DNA of 64,000 nucleotides from Lactarius indigo (taxonomy: Eukaryota > Basidiomycota > Agaricomycetes > Russulales > Russulaceae): the NCBI GenBank assembly GCA_025766275.1, contig JAFKAC010000050.1, forward strand, positions 248,001-312,000. The letters are read 5' to 3'. How positions within the stretch are numbered: the first letter of the stretch is position 1; every line of letters begins with the position of its first letter. The position numbers and the translations under genes are program-made. A model generated the notes under the pieces. It saw only the letters and a program-made list of their open reading frames with translations. It searched no databases and was not told where the DNA came from. Below are positions 35,776 through 48,370 of the stretch, in pieces.

Positions 35776-36134
35776 GATGAACAAGAGGAGGGAGGAGAGG
35801 GGGATGTGTCGCTAACCGCCGGGTGTGGAGATCCCGAATCTATCGGCGTTGGTTACGTGCTTTAGACCATTCACTGGCATCGCTTAGGCTAGTGTCAACG
35901 CGGCAGATATCTGAGATCTGAATGGCTCGAGTTCTGGCCCTTGTTTTCAAGAAGACCTCCATAACTCAGCCGGCGAAAATGAGGCTGGGGCATTTCATTA
36001 CTCGTGTCAGATGGTAGGTGAAAGCGTGCAGGGTTATGGTACCCGCTGCTGCCATGATGCAGCACTTGAGCTTGAACTTCCTTACTCCCCCCACTCTATT
36101 ACCATCATTTTACCCCATTCTAGTGGATATCGCA
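35776..36134. promoter_or_regulatory. Divergent promoter block P10 / D9
   Basis: Head-to-head spacer in inverted orientation. It has the same blocks as 7698-8094, including aagacctccataactcagccgg near 35951-35975. Confidence 0.4.
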
Positions 36135-38955
36135 ATGGCCAGACACAGAGGACGCAGAAGTGACCCCGAACGAGGAGAACAGCTATCTCTTGGTAAATCT
36201 TAGATCATCTCTTTTCCGACAAGTATTGATGGCCCAAAAGATGAGGTAGGGGAACAGTCGCGGTCTGGGACATCTGGAAGACGTTTGGAACCTGGTGCGT
36301 ATATTGTGTCGTTGAGTGCGTAGCGATATAACGAGTCAGCGATATGTTGCAGACGCAGGCCCGGGAGGGGGAGCAACGAATAATTCTTCAGATAGCCTAG
36401 CTCAAGGCAAGCGCAAGGATTTCGATGATGGTGCCAATGCCCTCTGGTCCCTTTACAGCGAAGAGGCTCAAGCCCACGATGAAACTCTGTTCCAAGGCGT
36501 ATTAGCGGAAATGGATGGCGTTCCTACATTCGTGCGTTTATCTTCCCGTGCCTAGCGCAGACCTTGAAACCTGACCACGTTTTCATAGGCCGGCTTGTTT
36601 GCTGGCGTTATTACTTCCTTCCTCGTCGACAGCCTTCAGGATTTGCAACCGGATCCGGCGCAACAATCTGTATATTATCAGCAGCAATCGGTTGCGATGC
36701 TCGCCCAGATCTCACAGCAAATCGCGTCTATCGCCCCGCAGGTCTCTATCTCATCTACTCCCCCACCACCTTACCCAGCGTTCAAGGCATCGCATACAGC
36801 CGTCCAAGTGAACATTATGTGGCTGAGTGGTCTCGTGCTCAGTCTGTGCGCAGCGCTTCTTGCGATCTTCATTCAACAGTGGGTTCGATCCTATATGGAG
36901 GCCTTGCAGGAGTACGATCATCCTCTGAAGCGAGCGCGATTTCGACAATTTTTTTTCGACGGCGCCCAGTCAACGCTACTAATGGCAAAAATAGTCTCTT
37001 TCTTGATTCGGTTCTCGCTTCTCCTATTTTTCATCGGCCTGAGCATTTCCGTCCTCAATGTCAACACTTCTATTGGCGTCACCACGACCATTTCCATTTG
37101 CGCCTACGGATCGCTCTCCCTGTATAACACGTATACGTTTCTCCGGGACAGGAAATCGCTATACCAGACCCCGTTCCCGGATACGCTACCGTTAATTATA
37201 CAGATACTCACGTTATCCTTTTACCGTCACCGCTCCCCCTTCAAAGGGTTGGAGATATTCAAAGAACGTCAAGAACTGGCGGTGATGGAGGATCCCGATA
37301 AACGCAAAGTCCGCGACGTGCGCGCCATCCGGTGGTTGATTAATAGGAAAGCAGCAAACGCCGAGATGGAACCACTCGTATTGACGATCCCTGGCTCTTT
37401 CAACACCAAATGGGGCCAAGATATTTGGAAAGAGGTCACGTACGGCACGTCAGAGCCTCCGACGGGTCCTCCATCTAGTCCCCTAGTCACCCTTTCTCTT
37501 CATTCCCCACAACCGCTAGAAGGAGCCACCGTCGACGCCATGTCTCGATCCGTGAGGTACCTTTTCGAGACCTGCAACAATCACAGCTATTTCAAAAACG
37601 AGGAGGCAAGACGTAGGCGTATCCGCGTATGTGTTGAAGCCACGGCCTCACTTGTATGCTGTGTTGGTTATCGTTTGGACTTGTTTGGAGACGTCGCCAA
37701 GCTTGTCAACGAAATAGGCCAAATCGACAAGGTCAACCAATCACTGACGACTACATCTGACACATCATTCATCCTACGCTGGACGTGCCTTTCACTCATG
37801 GACATTCAGCAGACACTGGGCAGAAACCGGCTGAAAGGGCTCGCCGGGTCCGCGGTGATCGGACTGGCGCGCTTTCAATCGGAACATGGACAACCGAACG
37901 AGGCGGGACGGGAGGGCGCTCACAGGATCGATGAATATCTCAAGACCGCATGGGAGGACGTTGAGGACCTACGTCGAGCATTCGAGCCCTGGACCCAGAA
38001 GAGACCCAGAGAGCAAGTCGAACAAATCTTACTAACCCACGAACAACAGATTTCGGATTTAGAGCGCATCAAATCCGAGGCCGACGGGATCGAGGACGTC
38101 GACCGGCAGATCTCTCTCTATCAAGGTGCAATGGACGACGCTACCCACAGGTTGATGCGGCAACTCCCCGGTGTATCACTCGACGAACCTCACCGATCTG
38201 AAACTTTTTTGATACGTGATACTTTTAATACGCCGACCACGGGTAGCGCTCCGGTCACTCCTCAATTGATACTCCCCGGACAACAACTTCAAGCGTTGGC
38301 CAAACTCGGCCTACAGCTTCGTGAAGTCTTACGTGGGAAAGTCGAGGGATACGAGGAGGTGCTCGAAAACCTGAAATCCGTCGACCAAGTCCCTATTTCG
38401 CTGCGTCGGCCTGATGGCTTGATGAGACGGCAACTGTGGCGGCTGCAAGATGTACGCGATGGCGGTGGTCTTGGGTCTAGCGCCGAACTTTTCTTCCTCT
38501 CCCTTCGATCATTTTTATCGATATCTTCTTTAGACGAATCAAACAGTGTCTTCTATACTGGCACCTTCAAGGTCATCACCTCCCATTGGAAGGAGGGCAG
38601 TCAATCGCTCGGGACGCACTGTATCCTGCTTAATATCATTTGCGACCTGATAATCCCGGGCCGTGGGACCTTCTCGGATTTTTCGTGTCCGGAGTCGGTC
38701 ATGGCCATACTCCTCGACACGGTAGGCAAAATACTTCAAGGATATACTGGCCGCGACGAACATATTCGTGAGGCTGTGCGGGAGATTGAGAGCGCCAACC
38801 CAGACGAGGATATCCGTGATGGTGTATGGGAGATTAAGGACGGTGAGCCGATCCGGATGGACAAGAGGGAACTGCAGCGCAGGGCATTGGCGGCTATTAC
38901 ACGACCCCGTGACAATCCAGAGCGTCTCCAACCAGTCACAGTTTCCATAGGCTAG
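36135..38955 (+). CDS. D9: DUF6535 membrane protein (intact)
   Basis: Exons 36135-36192, 36353-36531 and 36589-38955 give 867 residues. This copy shows why the upstream exon must hold the start: the internal Met that begins exon 2 in other copies (AMNNSS) is Thr here (ATNNSS), while the frame from exon 1 runs through unbroken. The DUF6535 domain spans about 60-140. Hydrophobic segments lie at roughly 80-94, 154-176, 210-233 and 240-261. A proline-rich loop SSTPPPPYPAF lies between the first two. The C-terminal part holds IPGSFNTKWGQDIWKEV, a cysteine-containing RYLFETCNNHSYF block, a coiled-coil-like ISDLERIKSEAD stretch, and ends VTVSIG. No defects seen. Function unknown. Confidence 0.86.
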
Positions 38956-39349
38956 TAGCACGAGCTTCCTTCCGTAGAAATGTCGACCGAAAACATATGT
39001 AATGACCACTACAATTTCTTGCGATCGCGAAGTACGTGCCTAGCTAAGTACGTGCCGAACGCGACAGATAGAGATACGGGGGCGTCTTTATCTCAAGCCT
39101 AGGGACGCAGGATAACCCGCGGATAACATGTTCAGATTGGGCGAAACTGCAGTTCCTTAACGATACCGGCCGGTCTCATATCAGGTGTGAACGCGTATTT
39201 TGTGTTGGCACAGGGGTGCAGTGCTCATCAGCGTCAGTTTTAGAGTAAGAAATCCAAGTTCCGCACACGACAACCAAAGAATAGCTAAACTACGTCCTGG
39301 CCAACCAGCAAACCAACACCGTTCGCGCTTCGTAATCTGCTCCTCAAGA
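38956..39349. other. Tail-to-tail spacer between D9 and P11
   Basis: Unit-type spacer in inverted orientation. No other signal. Confidence 0.4.
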
Positions 39350-40420
39350 CAGAAGGAGCGTCATAACCCAGCAAGAAGCGTGCCAAGCATCATGCCGCCG
39401 ACCATGCTCTCCCTGGCGCCAGCTGCACCATTACCACTGCCACTGGATGAAGTGTTGGACGACGACGCAGCAACGTGGGGCCGAGCCACGGCACGATCTT
39501 GCCCTACACGGTGAGATTGACGGGCGCGGAAGCTTTGGCGGCAGTGAAGCTGATGTCGACGCCTGACGAGACAAAGACGGGACCGCCGGCCGCGCTGACG
39601 GCAGACGTGTCCGGCGCTGTAACGGGCACGCAGTACGGTGCGTTGAGCGGGCCTGGGATTATGCCGGTGGTGTTCGTCAGTGGGATGTCGGTGAGGGAGA
39701 TGTCGAGGTTGGTGTAGCCCGTAGCGTTGGCGACGAAGGAGTAGACGTTCGAGAGCGTCCTACGGGGTGTGAGGTTAGCTGGAAGGGAATTTAAGGAAAT
39801 CGCAGGACGCACTTGTTTGTCGCCACGGCCGAGTGACCCGAGACCCCAGTTCGCCTCCACGGTGGAGAGTGAGGAGTAGTGCGTGTAGTAGGTCGAGTCC
39901 ACCGTGCCGCGAGCTCTCTCGGGGACGGCGCCTACAAGTAGTATGGCGAGGATGCGGTTGTTGACGGTGTATGTCTCGGTTTCGTCAAAGGTGAGGAGGA
40001 TCAGGATACGGTGTCGGTGAAGTTAGTATCGTTGAGTACGAGCCAGTAATCGACCCATTGGCCAGCAAAGTCAATGGTGGTATCGTGGCCGTCGTCGACC
40101 ATATTGGGCGTCGCGAACAGCCACTAAGGGACGTGATGTCGGCGGTGAATTTGCGATGAAGAGGAAGGCGGGAGGTGACCAAATCATAGAAAATCGACCT
40201 GAATAGAATGAGACGGTTTTGAAGCTTTTGCCGGAGAAGATCTTGGGTTTGGAGCCTACCATTGTTGGGGGACTCAACGAGAGGGCCCTCGGGGGATAAA
40301 CTGCGGTGTTTGTAATCTAAGGTCACAACAAAAGGATGCAGTTGAACTGGGCGGCGAGCACTGCAGCGATGAACAGGAGGGAGGAGAGGGAATGTAGGTG
40401 GAATATGTCGCCAACCACCG
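39350..40420 (-). pseudogene. P11: acid-phosphatase-like relic
   Basis: Between about 39900 and 39504 the minus strand is open through the STYYTHYSSLSTVEAN core, an intron that is itself free of stops (gtgcgtcc...ccccgtag), TLSNVYSFVANATGYTNLD, IPLTNTTGIIPGPLN and GGPVFVSSGVD, ending at a TGA after APVNLTV. Linker and tail sequence follows in another frame. Upstream it has the QWLF nonsense TAG (near 40123) and a deletion removing the FYNS block. Probably dead. Confidence 0.62.
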
Positions 40421-40727
40421 GGGGTGGGAATCCCGAATCTATCGGTGTTGGTTACGTGGTTTGGTCCACTCGCTTGCATTCGTTGGTCTCAATGCGGCAG
40501 CTATCTGAAATCTGAATGTCTCGAGTTCTGACCCTGTTTTCAAGAAGACCTCTATAACTCAGCCGGCGAAAATGAGGCAGGGGTGTTCCATTATTCGTGT
40601 CAGATGGTAGGTGAAAGCGCGCAGGGTCATGGTACCCGCTGCTGCCATAAGGCAGCACTTGAGCTCGAACTTCCTTACTCCACTCACCCAATTACCATCG
40701 TTTCAACCCGTTTTGGTGGATATCCCA
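40421..40727. promoter_or_regulatory. Divergent promoter block P11 / D10
   Basis: Unit-type head-to-head spacer, about 300 bp, with the same blocks as its sisters. Confidence 0.35.
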
Positions 40728-42183
40728 ATGCCCAGATGCACAAGGGGCAGGAGTGACCCCGAACGAGGAGAACAGCTATCTCTTCAAGTTGGTAAATCTT
40801 AGATCACCTCTTATCCTTGCTCTTATCCGACAAGTATTCATGGACCAAATGATGAGATAGGGGAAGAGTCGTGGTCTGGGACTTCTGGAAGACGTTTGGA
40901 ACCTGGTGATAAACAATTCTTCAGATGGCCCAGCTCAAAGCGAGCGCAAGGATTTCTGACGGTGCTAATTCCCTCTGGTCTCTTTACAATAAAGAGGCTC
41001 AGACCCACGACGAAGCACTCTTCCAAGCCTTGTTAGCGGATATGAGTGGAATCCCCACATTCGTGCGTCGCGTTTTGCCTAGAGTTGATTTACCCGCATT
41101 TCCAAAGGCCGGCTTGTCTGCGAGCGTTCTCACCACCTTCCTCGTTGACAGTCTTAAGAATTTGCAACCGGATCCCATACAGCAATCGGTCGCGACGCTC
41201 GCCCAGATCTCACAGCAAATTGCATCTGTCACCCCACAGGTCTTTGTCCCATCTACTCCCACGCCACCTTACCCAGTATTCCATCCGTCAAAGACAGACA
41301 TGGCAATGAACTCTCTCTGGACCATCACTCGCCTCGATTACAGTCTAATTTCTGCAACTCTCATTCAACAAGGGGCTCAACACTATCTAGGGGTCTTTCA
41401 GCGGTGGGGTCACCCTCTGAAGCGCGCGGTCTCGACAACATTTTTTCGACGCTGCCCAGCCACTCCGGCAGTTGGCGTTTTTTGTTGCCGCTAATAGCGT
41501 CGTTTTATCGGTCACTCTATTATGTTTTGGCTTGACCATTTCCACATTCGAAACCAATACAATTACTGGCGCCATCGCGATTGCTTTTATGCCTCCTTCT
41601 ATGAAGCTACTCGACAATTTCACCCCAGCCGGTTCCAGAAGTCGAGGCATAGGAGTATATCAAGAACAGAGTGCGATGGAGAAGGCCGATGGGCGTAAAG
41701 ACCGTGATGTGCGTGCCATCCGATGGCTGATCAATAGGAAAGCGGCAAACGCCGAGATTAATCCCCTCGTGTTGGCGATCCCTGGCTCTTTCGACACTGA
41801 ATGGGGTCAAGACGTTTGAAGAGAGGTCTCTCAGGCGCACGAGCCTCTGACAGGTACTTCTCCCGCTAGCAGTTAATTCTCCCTCATTCTTCACTCTCCA
41901 CACTCGTTAGGAGCCGCTCACCCCATTTCTCGATGCATGCGCAACCTTTTTGAGACATGCAACAGTCACAGTCATCTCGAAAACGAGGAGGCAAGACATA
42001 GGCGTATGCATGCTTGTGTTGAGGCTGCGGCGGAGCTCATATGCCGTATTGACTATCGACTGGACTGGTTTGGAGAAGTCGCCAAGGTGGTCAGCGAAAG
42101 GAAAGGCGCAGGGCATTGGGGGCATTTCCACGATTCCGTAGTAACGCACAGCTTCTCTCACCCGTTGTTGCAGCTTACGTAGA
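40728..42183 (+). pseudogene. D10: DUF6535 gene with internal deletions
   Basis: The first exon (MPRCTRGRSDPERGEQLSL) is present, but the intron is shortened through its acceptor and exon 2 begins without the GGGAM block. A frameshift (GATTTCTGACGG) removes FDDG. The SVYYQQQ segment of exon 3 is deleted. Frames shift at the RFRQFF block, and a stop follows the GSFDTEWGQDV block (41817). After EVAKVVSE the sequence jumps straight to the last 20 codons (RKGAGHWGHFHDS), losing about 1 kb of the C-terminal part. Clearly non-functional. Confidence 0.8.
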
Positions 42184-42519
42184 CTAGAGGGGCGAGTTTC
42201 CTTACTTCTGTACAACTGTGGACTGGGAACATGTAATGATGACTACTGAACTGGGAGATAGCTATCTCAAGTCATGCGTAAATAGGAATCCAGGATGGCC
42301 TGCAACAAAGATGCTCGGATAGCGCGACGTTTCAGCACTTCAATAATACCAGCCAATCTCAGTATAAACGTATTTTCATGTTAGCACGGCAGTACAGTGC
42401 TCATCAACATCAGTTTTAGAGTAAGGAAACTCAAGTCTCTTACACGACAACCTAAGCTAAGCCCTGGCCGAACCAGGAAACCAACACCACTCGCCCATTG
42501 CGCCTACTGTGTAGTCCGC
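42184..42519. other. Tail-to-tail spacer between D10 and P12
   Basis: Unit-type spacer. Nothing else recognised. Confidence 0.4.
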
Positions 42520-43700
42520 TCAAGCCAGAAGAAGCATCATAACGCCCGTAAGAAGTATGCCTGGCACCATGCCGCCGACCATGCCCTCCCTGGAACCAAC
42601 CACACCATTACCGCTGCCACTGGATGATGTGTCAGACGACGCTGCTGCAACCCGTGGGCGAAGCCACGGCATGGTCTTGCCCTGCGCGGTGAGGTTGACC
42701 GGTGCGGGAGCTTTGGCGGTGGTGAAGCTGGTATCAAGCCCGATGCGACAAAGATGGGACCGCCCCCTGTGCTGACGGTAGACGTGTTCGGCGCTGTAAC
42801 GAGCACGTAGTACTGCACCTTGTGCGGGCCCGAGATTATGCCAGTAGTGATCGTCAGTGGGATGTCGGGTATGAAGATTTCGAGGTTGGTGTAGCCTGTC
42901 GCGTTGGGGACAAAGGAGTAGACATTCGAGAGTGTTCTGTGGGACGGAGCTTAGCTTGAGGAGTTGGGGGAGAGGTAGGACGTACTTATACGTGTCGCCG
43001 CAGCCGAGCGAGCAGTGGCCCCAGTTTTCCTCCACGTTGGAGAGTAAGGAGAAATGTGTCTAGTAGGTTGAGTCGATAGTACCATGAGAATTCTCAGAGA
43101 CAGCACCTTCAAGCAGCAGGGAGAGGATGCGGTTGTTGACGGTGTATCTCACGGTCTCGGTTTCATTGAGGTGAGGAAGACCAAAGTGTGGTGTCGTCGA
43201 AGCTGATGTCGTTGAGTAGTGTAACGGGATGAGCCAATAATCGACCCATTGGCCTGCAAGGTCAATGCTGGTATCATAGCCATCGTCGACCATATTGGGC
43301 GTCACGAACAGCCACTAAGGGACGTGATGTTGGCGGCAAAGTCGTTGAAGTTGCGATGAAGCGCAAAGTGGGAGGTGACCGAGATGACTGAATTATAGAA
43401 AATGGTAGGGTTGTACTTGGGTACATAGAAGGTATGTGCGGGTGCGGAAGTGTTGACGTACAAATAACCGTGAAATCGACCTGAATGGTAAGTTAGAATG
43501 AGATGGTTTTGCGGCTTTTGCCGGAGAAGATCTTGGGTTTGGCGCCCACCATTGTTGGTGAATTCAACGAGAAGGCCCTCGGGGGACAAACTCGGCATCT
43601 TTAATATAAGGTCACAACAAAATGATGCGGTTGGCCTCGGCGGCGAGCACTGCAGCGATGAACAGGAGGAGGGAGGAGAGGGGATGTAGGTGGAATGTGT
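42520..43700 (-). pseudogene. P12: acid-phosphatase-like relic, most complete copy
   Basis: Spans from a signal-peptide-like start (43.69 kb), through GAKPKIFSGKS, FYVPKYNPTIFYNS, LHRNFNDFAANITS, the TAG at the QWLF position (near 43316), VTPNMVDDGYDTSIDLAGQW, LPHLNETET, NNRILSLLLEGAVSE, the STYY core with TAG, NWGHCSLGCGDTYK, an intron, SNVYSFVPNATGYTNLEI, a 1-nt deletion near 42735, and finally APAPVNLTAQGKTMPW with the SSSGSGNG linker and hydrophobic tail to the TGA at 42520. The Ser/Gly linker plus terminal hydrophobic segment resembles a GPI-anchor signal. Two nonsense codons and one frameshift. Confidence 0.68.
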
Positions 43701-44023
43701 CGCCAACTGCCGGGTGTGGGAATCCCGAATCTATCGGTGTTGGTTATACGTACGTCCTTTGGACCATTCACTGGCATCGCTGGTTTCAACGCGGCAGCTA
43801 TCTGAGATCTGAATGTCTCGAGTTCTGGCCCTTGTTTTCAAGAAGACCTCCATAACTCAGCCGGCGAAAATGAGGCTGGGGCATTTCATTACTCATGTCA
43901 GATGGTAGGTGAATGCGTGCAGGGTTATGGTACCCGCTGCTGCCATGATGCAGCACTTGAGCTTGAACTTCCTTTCTCCCCTCACTCTTACCATCATTTT
44001 AGCCCATTCTAGTGGATATCGCA
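43701..44023. promoter_or_regulatory. Divergent promoter block P12 / D11
   Basis: Unit-type head-to-head spacer. The blocks closely match the one at 35.8-36.1 kb. Confidence 0.4.
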
Positions 44024-47000
44024 ATGCCCAGACGCACAAGGCGCAGAAGTGACCCCGAACGAGTAGAACAGCTATCTCTCGGTAAATATTAGATCATCTC
44101 TTTTCCGACAAGTATTGATGGCCCAAAAGATGAGGTAGGGGAACAGTCGCGGTCTGGGACATCTAGAAGACGTTTGGAGTCTGGTGTGTATATTATGTCG
44201 TTAAGTTGAGTGCGTGGCGATCTAACGAGTCGGTGAGATGTTGCAGACGCAGGCCCAGGAGGGGGAGCAATGAATAATTCCTCAGATGGCCCAGCTCAAA
44301 GCGAGCGCAATGATTTCGATGATGGTGCCAATGCCCTCTGGTCTCTTTACAGCGAAGAGGCTCAAGCCCACGACGAAGCACTGTTCCAAGGTCTGCTAGC
44401 AGATATGAGTGGAATCCCCACATTCGTGTGTACATACTCTCGCGTTCAGCGTAAACTTGAACTTATCCGCGTCTCCACAGGCCGGCTTGTTTGCTGGCGT
44501 TATCACTTCGTTCCTCGTCGACAGCCTTAAGAATCTGCAACCTGATCCTGCACAACAATCGGTATACTATCAGAAGCAATCGGTCGCGATGCTCGCACAG
44601 ATCTCACAGCAAATTGCATCCATCGCCCCACAGGTCTCTGTCCCGTCTATCCCCCCACCACCTTACCCAGATTTCCACCCATCGCAACGGGATATAAGTG
44701 TGAACACTTTCTGGCTCGGCGGCCTCATTCTCAGTCTGGCTTCAGCGCTTTTTGCAACTCTCGTTCAACATTGGGTTCGATCCTATCTGCGGGTCTTCGA
44801 GCGGTACGATCACCCTCTGAAGCGAGCGCGCTTTCGACAATTCTTTTTCGACCGCGCCCCGGTATTACAGTTTTTGGCGATATATGTCACCTGGATGATT
44901 CGTATCTCGCTCCTCCTATTTTTTTTGGGTTTGAGCCTTTCCACATTCGGTGATAACCCACATAGTGGCACCATCACGATCATTTATATCATCCCATTGG
45001 TATCAATCTACCCAATTACCATTTTTATATTTCTCGTGCGCCTGAGGACACCGGACAAATCCCTGTTGCGAGGGATATCCTTCCTGTTGCAGATTTTCTG
45101 TCCCTGTTCTGCCAAATGGGTTGCCACCGTGGACCTGGAGGCACGTCAAGAACGGGCGGTGATGAAGGAGACAGATCAGCGCAAACGCCGTGATGTGCGC
45201 GCCATCCGATGGTTGGTCAATAGGGCCGCCGCGAATGCCGACGTGGAACCGCTCGTATTGGCGATCCCTGGCTCTTTCAACACCGATTGGGGCAAAGACG
45301 TCTGGAAAGATCTCTCCTCTTGGACGCACGGCACGTCAGAGTCCCCGACGGGTCATCTACTAACTGGTCGTCGAATCTCCCTTATCCCTCACTCCACGCC
45401 CCCACTAGAAGGAGCCTCCGTTGACACGATTACTCGATGCGTGCGCTACCTTTTCGAGACCTGCAACCACCACAGTAATTTCGAAAACGAAGAGGCAAGA
45501 CATAGACGCATGCGCGCTTGCGTCGAGGCTGCGGCGTCACTCGTTTGCCGCGTCGATTATCGACTGGACCTGTTTGGAGAAGTCAGCAAGGTGGTCAGCG
45601 AAATAGGTCACATTGAAAAGATCAATTCACCGACCACCACATCCGATACATCATTCGTCGTACGCTGGACGTGCCTTTCACTCGTGGACATTCAGCGGAC
45701 ATTGGGCAGAAAGCGGCTGCGGGTGCTCGCTGGGTACGCTGTGAACGGACTGGTACGTTTTGAATCGAAATACGGACAACCGGACGAGGCGGAACGAGAA
45801 AGCGCCAAGAGGATCGATAAAAGCCTCAAGACAGCATGGGAGTGCGTCGAGGACTTACGTCAAGCATTCGAGCCCCAGGCCCAGAACAGGATCAGGAAGC
45901 ATTTCGAAGAACAAACCCTACGAAACCACGAACAACAGATTTTAGAGTTGGAGCGCATAAAGATCGAAGCCGATGGCATGAAGGACGTCGACCGGGAGAT
46001 ATCCAATTTTCAAGATGCAATGGACGATGCTACTTACGGGTTGATGCAGCAACTTCCTGGTGTGTCTTTCGACGATCCTCACCGATCTTAATTCCTGATG
46101 AGCGATTTTTTCAACGCCAGCCACAGCTAGCGCCCCAGTCATCGCACAATTTATATTCCCGGGACAACAACTTCATGCGTTGGTCAGACTTGGCCGAAAG
46201 CTTCGTGAAGTCCCGGATGGTCAGGTTGCCGATGGATACGAGGAAGTTCTCGAAAGCCTGAAAACGGTCGACAAAGGCCCTGTCGCTCTACGTCAGCCCG
46301 ATGGCTTGATGAAACGGCAACTGTGGCGCCTGCAAGATGTACGCGACGGCGGTGGTCTTGGGTTCACTATCGAACTTTTCTTCCTCTCCCTTCGACGACT
46401 TCTATCGATATCTTCTTTGGACGAACAGAACAGCGTCTTCTACACTGGCGCCTTCAAGGTTATCACCTCCCACTGGGAGGAGAGCAAACAATCACCCGGG
46501 ACGCACTCTATCCTACTTAATATCATTTGCGACCTGGTAACCCCAGGCCGTGGGACCCTCTCGGATTTTTCGTGTCCGGAGTCGATCACGGACACACTCC
46601 TTGACACGGTAGACAAAATACTTCAAGGATATACGGGCCCCGACGAACATATCCGCGATGGTGTATGGGATATTGAGGGCGCCACCTTAGACAAGGATAT
46701 CCGCGATGGTGTACAGGAGGTTGAGGACGGCGAACCGGTCCGGATGGACAGGAGGGAACTGCAGCGCAGGGTATTGGAGACGTTTTCACGATTCCGTTAT
46801 GTTGCAAAGTTTCCTGAACCCGATGTTCCAGTTTTCGTACGCTAGAGGCACGAGTTTCCTTACTTCTGTACAACTGTGGACCAGGAACACATGTTATGGT
46901 CACTAAATTTTTTTGCGATTGCCAAGTCCATGCCTAGTAGCTCAGTACTACGGGAGATAGCTATCTCAAGTCACGCATAGATGGACGCTGCAGCGGCCGA

Positions 47001-48100
47001 TCTTATACAAGAGGGTGTAAACAACATTAGCTAAACTAGGTCCTGGCCGAACCAATGAACCAACACCTCTGCTCGCGCGTGGTGTGTATGTACTATGTAG
47101 TCCGCTCAAGCCAGAAGAAACGTCACAACGCCAGCAAGAAGCGCGCCAAGCACCATGGTACCGACCATACCCTCCCTAATGCCAGCCGCACCATTACCGC
47201 TACCACTGGATGAGTTAGACGACGCCGCGGCAACCAGGGGGGACGATCCACGGCACGCTCTTTCCTTGCACGGTGAGGTTGACAGGTGCGAGCACCAGGG
47301 CGGCAGTAAAGTTGATGTTGACGCCTGATGGGACTGCCACCCGCGCCAATGGGTAGATGTGTTTGGCGCCGTGATGGGCATGTGGTACTGCGCGTTGTAG
47401 TGGGCCCAGGGTCATGACTCATGCCTGTGATGTTCGTCAGCGGGATGTCGGCGATGGGGACATCGAGGTTCGTGTAGCCCGTCGCGTTGCGTTGGCGATG
47501 AAGTAGGATGTTCGAGAGCGCTCTGCGTGGCGGTAATGCGAGAGGTTAGTTAAGGGAATCAGGGAGACAGGACGTAGTGCTTGTTCGTATCGCCACACCC
47601 GAGCGACCTGAAACCCCGGTTTGCTTCATGGTGGAGAATGAGGACTATTGCGTGTAGTAGGTTGAGCCAATGGTTCCGCGAGTACACGGAGACGGCACCT
47701 CCAAGCAGTAGGACGACAATGTTGTCTAAGTTTCGTCAAAGGTGAGGAGGATCAGAGTACAAGTTTCGTTGAAGTTGGTATCGTTGAGTAATGGGACGAG
47801 CCAGCAATCGACCCACTGGCCCACAAGTCAATGGTGGTATCATGGCCATCGTTGACTATATTGGGCGTCACGAATAGCTAATGTGGGTGGGCTGAAGTAT
47901 TGGCGATGCGATAACGCTCTACAAGGCCGGTCTTCCGACACGTAGTGTAAGAAATTTAGAAGTAGGCGAGTCGAGACTTGCGTGCGCCCGAGCAGAAGGC
48001 CACCGTGACCTCTCAGAGGAACGCCGGGAAAATCAAAAAGTGAGAGACGTTGGAGTGATTCATACATAAAAGGAAAATTAGATGTTGTTTACCATATGCG
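43950..48100. repeat. Inverted partner of the 12.8-17.3 kb duplication
   Basis: D11 plus P13 mirror D4 plus P4. Shared lesions and exon lengths identify them as sister copies, now about 30 kb apart in opposite orientation. Edges were placed by eye. Confidence 0.6.
44024..46845 (+). CDS. D11: DUF6535 membrane protein with a possible fourth exon
   Basis: Exons 44024-44081, 44247-44425, 44481-46059 and 46127-46845 give 844 residues, and the lengths sum to an exact multiple of three. As in D4, the unspliced frame stops at a TAA in DDPHRS (46089-46091) and is followed by a 2-nt deletion. The 67-nt segment from gtgtgt (46060) to ccacag (46126) removes both and rejoins QLP to ASAPVIAQF in frame. 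The other paralogues keep this segment as coding sequence (SFDEPHRSE..LI.DTFNTP). N-terminus, membrane segments and C-terminus are typical. D4 and D11 differ at many positions, yet both keep both halves open. Without splicing this would be a truncated protein of about 615 residues. Confidence 0.66.
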
Positions 48101-48215
48101 CGTGAGTACGGTGAGACCTACCTGAGTACTGTAAATGCTTTTGCCGGGGACGACTTTGGGTCTGGAGACTGCGGTTGTTGGCGCCGTGGCCCTCTGAGAC
48201 AAGACAAAATGCGAT
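47106..48215 (-). pseudogene. P13: acid-phosphatase-like relic
   Basis: The hydrophobic tail, Ser-rich linker (SSNSSSGSGNGAAG) and KSVPWIVPP block are readable at the 3' end (stop at 47106). The core around 47.6 kb (GTIGSTYYTQ) and the QWLF region near 47.87 kb have frameshifts and deletions matching those of P4. The 5' part includes NNRSLQTQSRPRQKH-frame sequence near 48.15 kb and is cut by an inverted-repeat element from 48216 on. Confidence 0.58.
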
Positions 48216-48370
48216 GCCTGATATCAAGAAAACCTCCCGGAATAATGACGTGATAATCGCGATAATCAATGATGATTCAGACTAGCGAGCACTAGCGACA
48301 TCATAATTTCGATAATTCTCGCCCAATATGGAAATTATCTCAAATTATCAAAGTAGGTTTTTCCTGATGC
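48216..48370. mobile_element. Diverged second copy of the MITE-like element
   Basis: The right end (ATTATCAAAGTAGGTTTTTC then CTGATGC) matches the terminus of the 35.0-kb element almost exactly. The left end (GATATCAAGAAAACCTCCCG) is a decayed version of the inverted partner. The middle shares a ctagcg(a/t)...ctag core. No clear target duplication is left. Confidence 0.6.
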
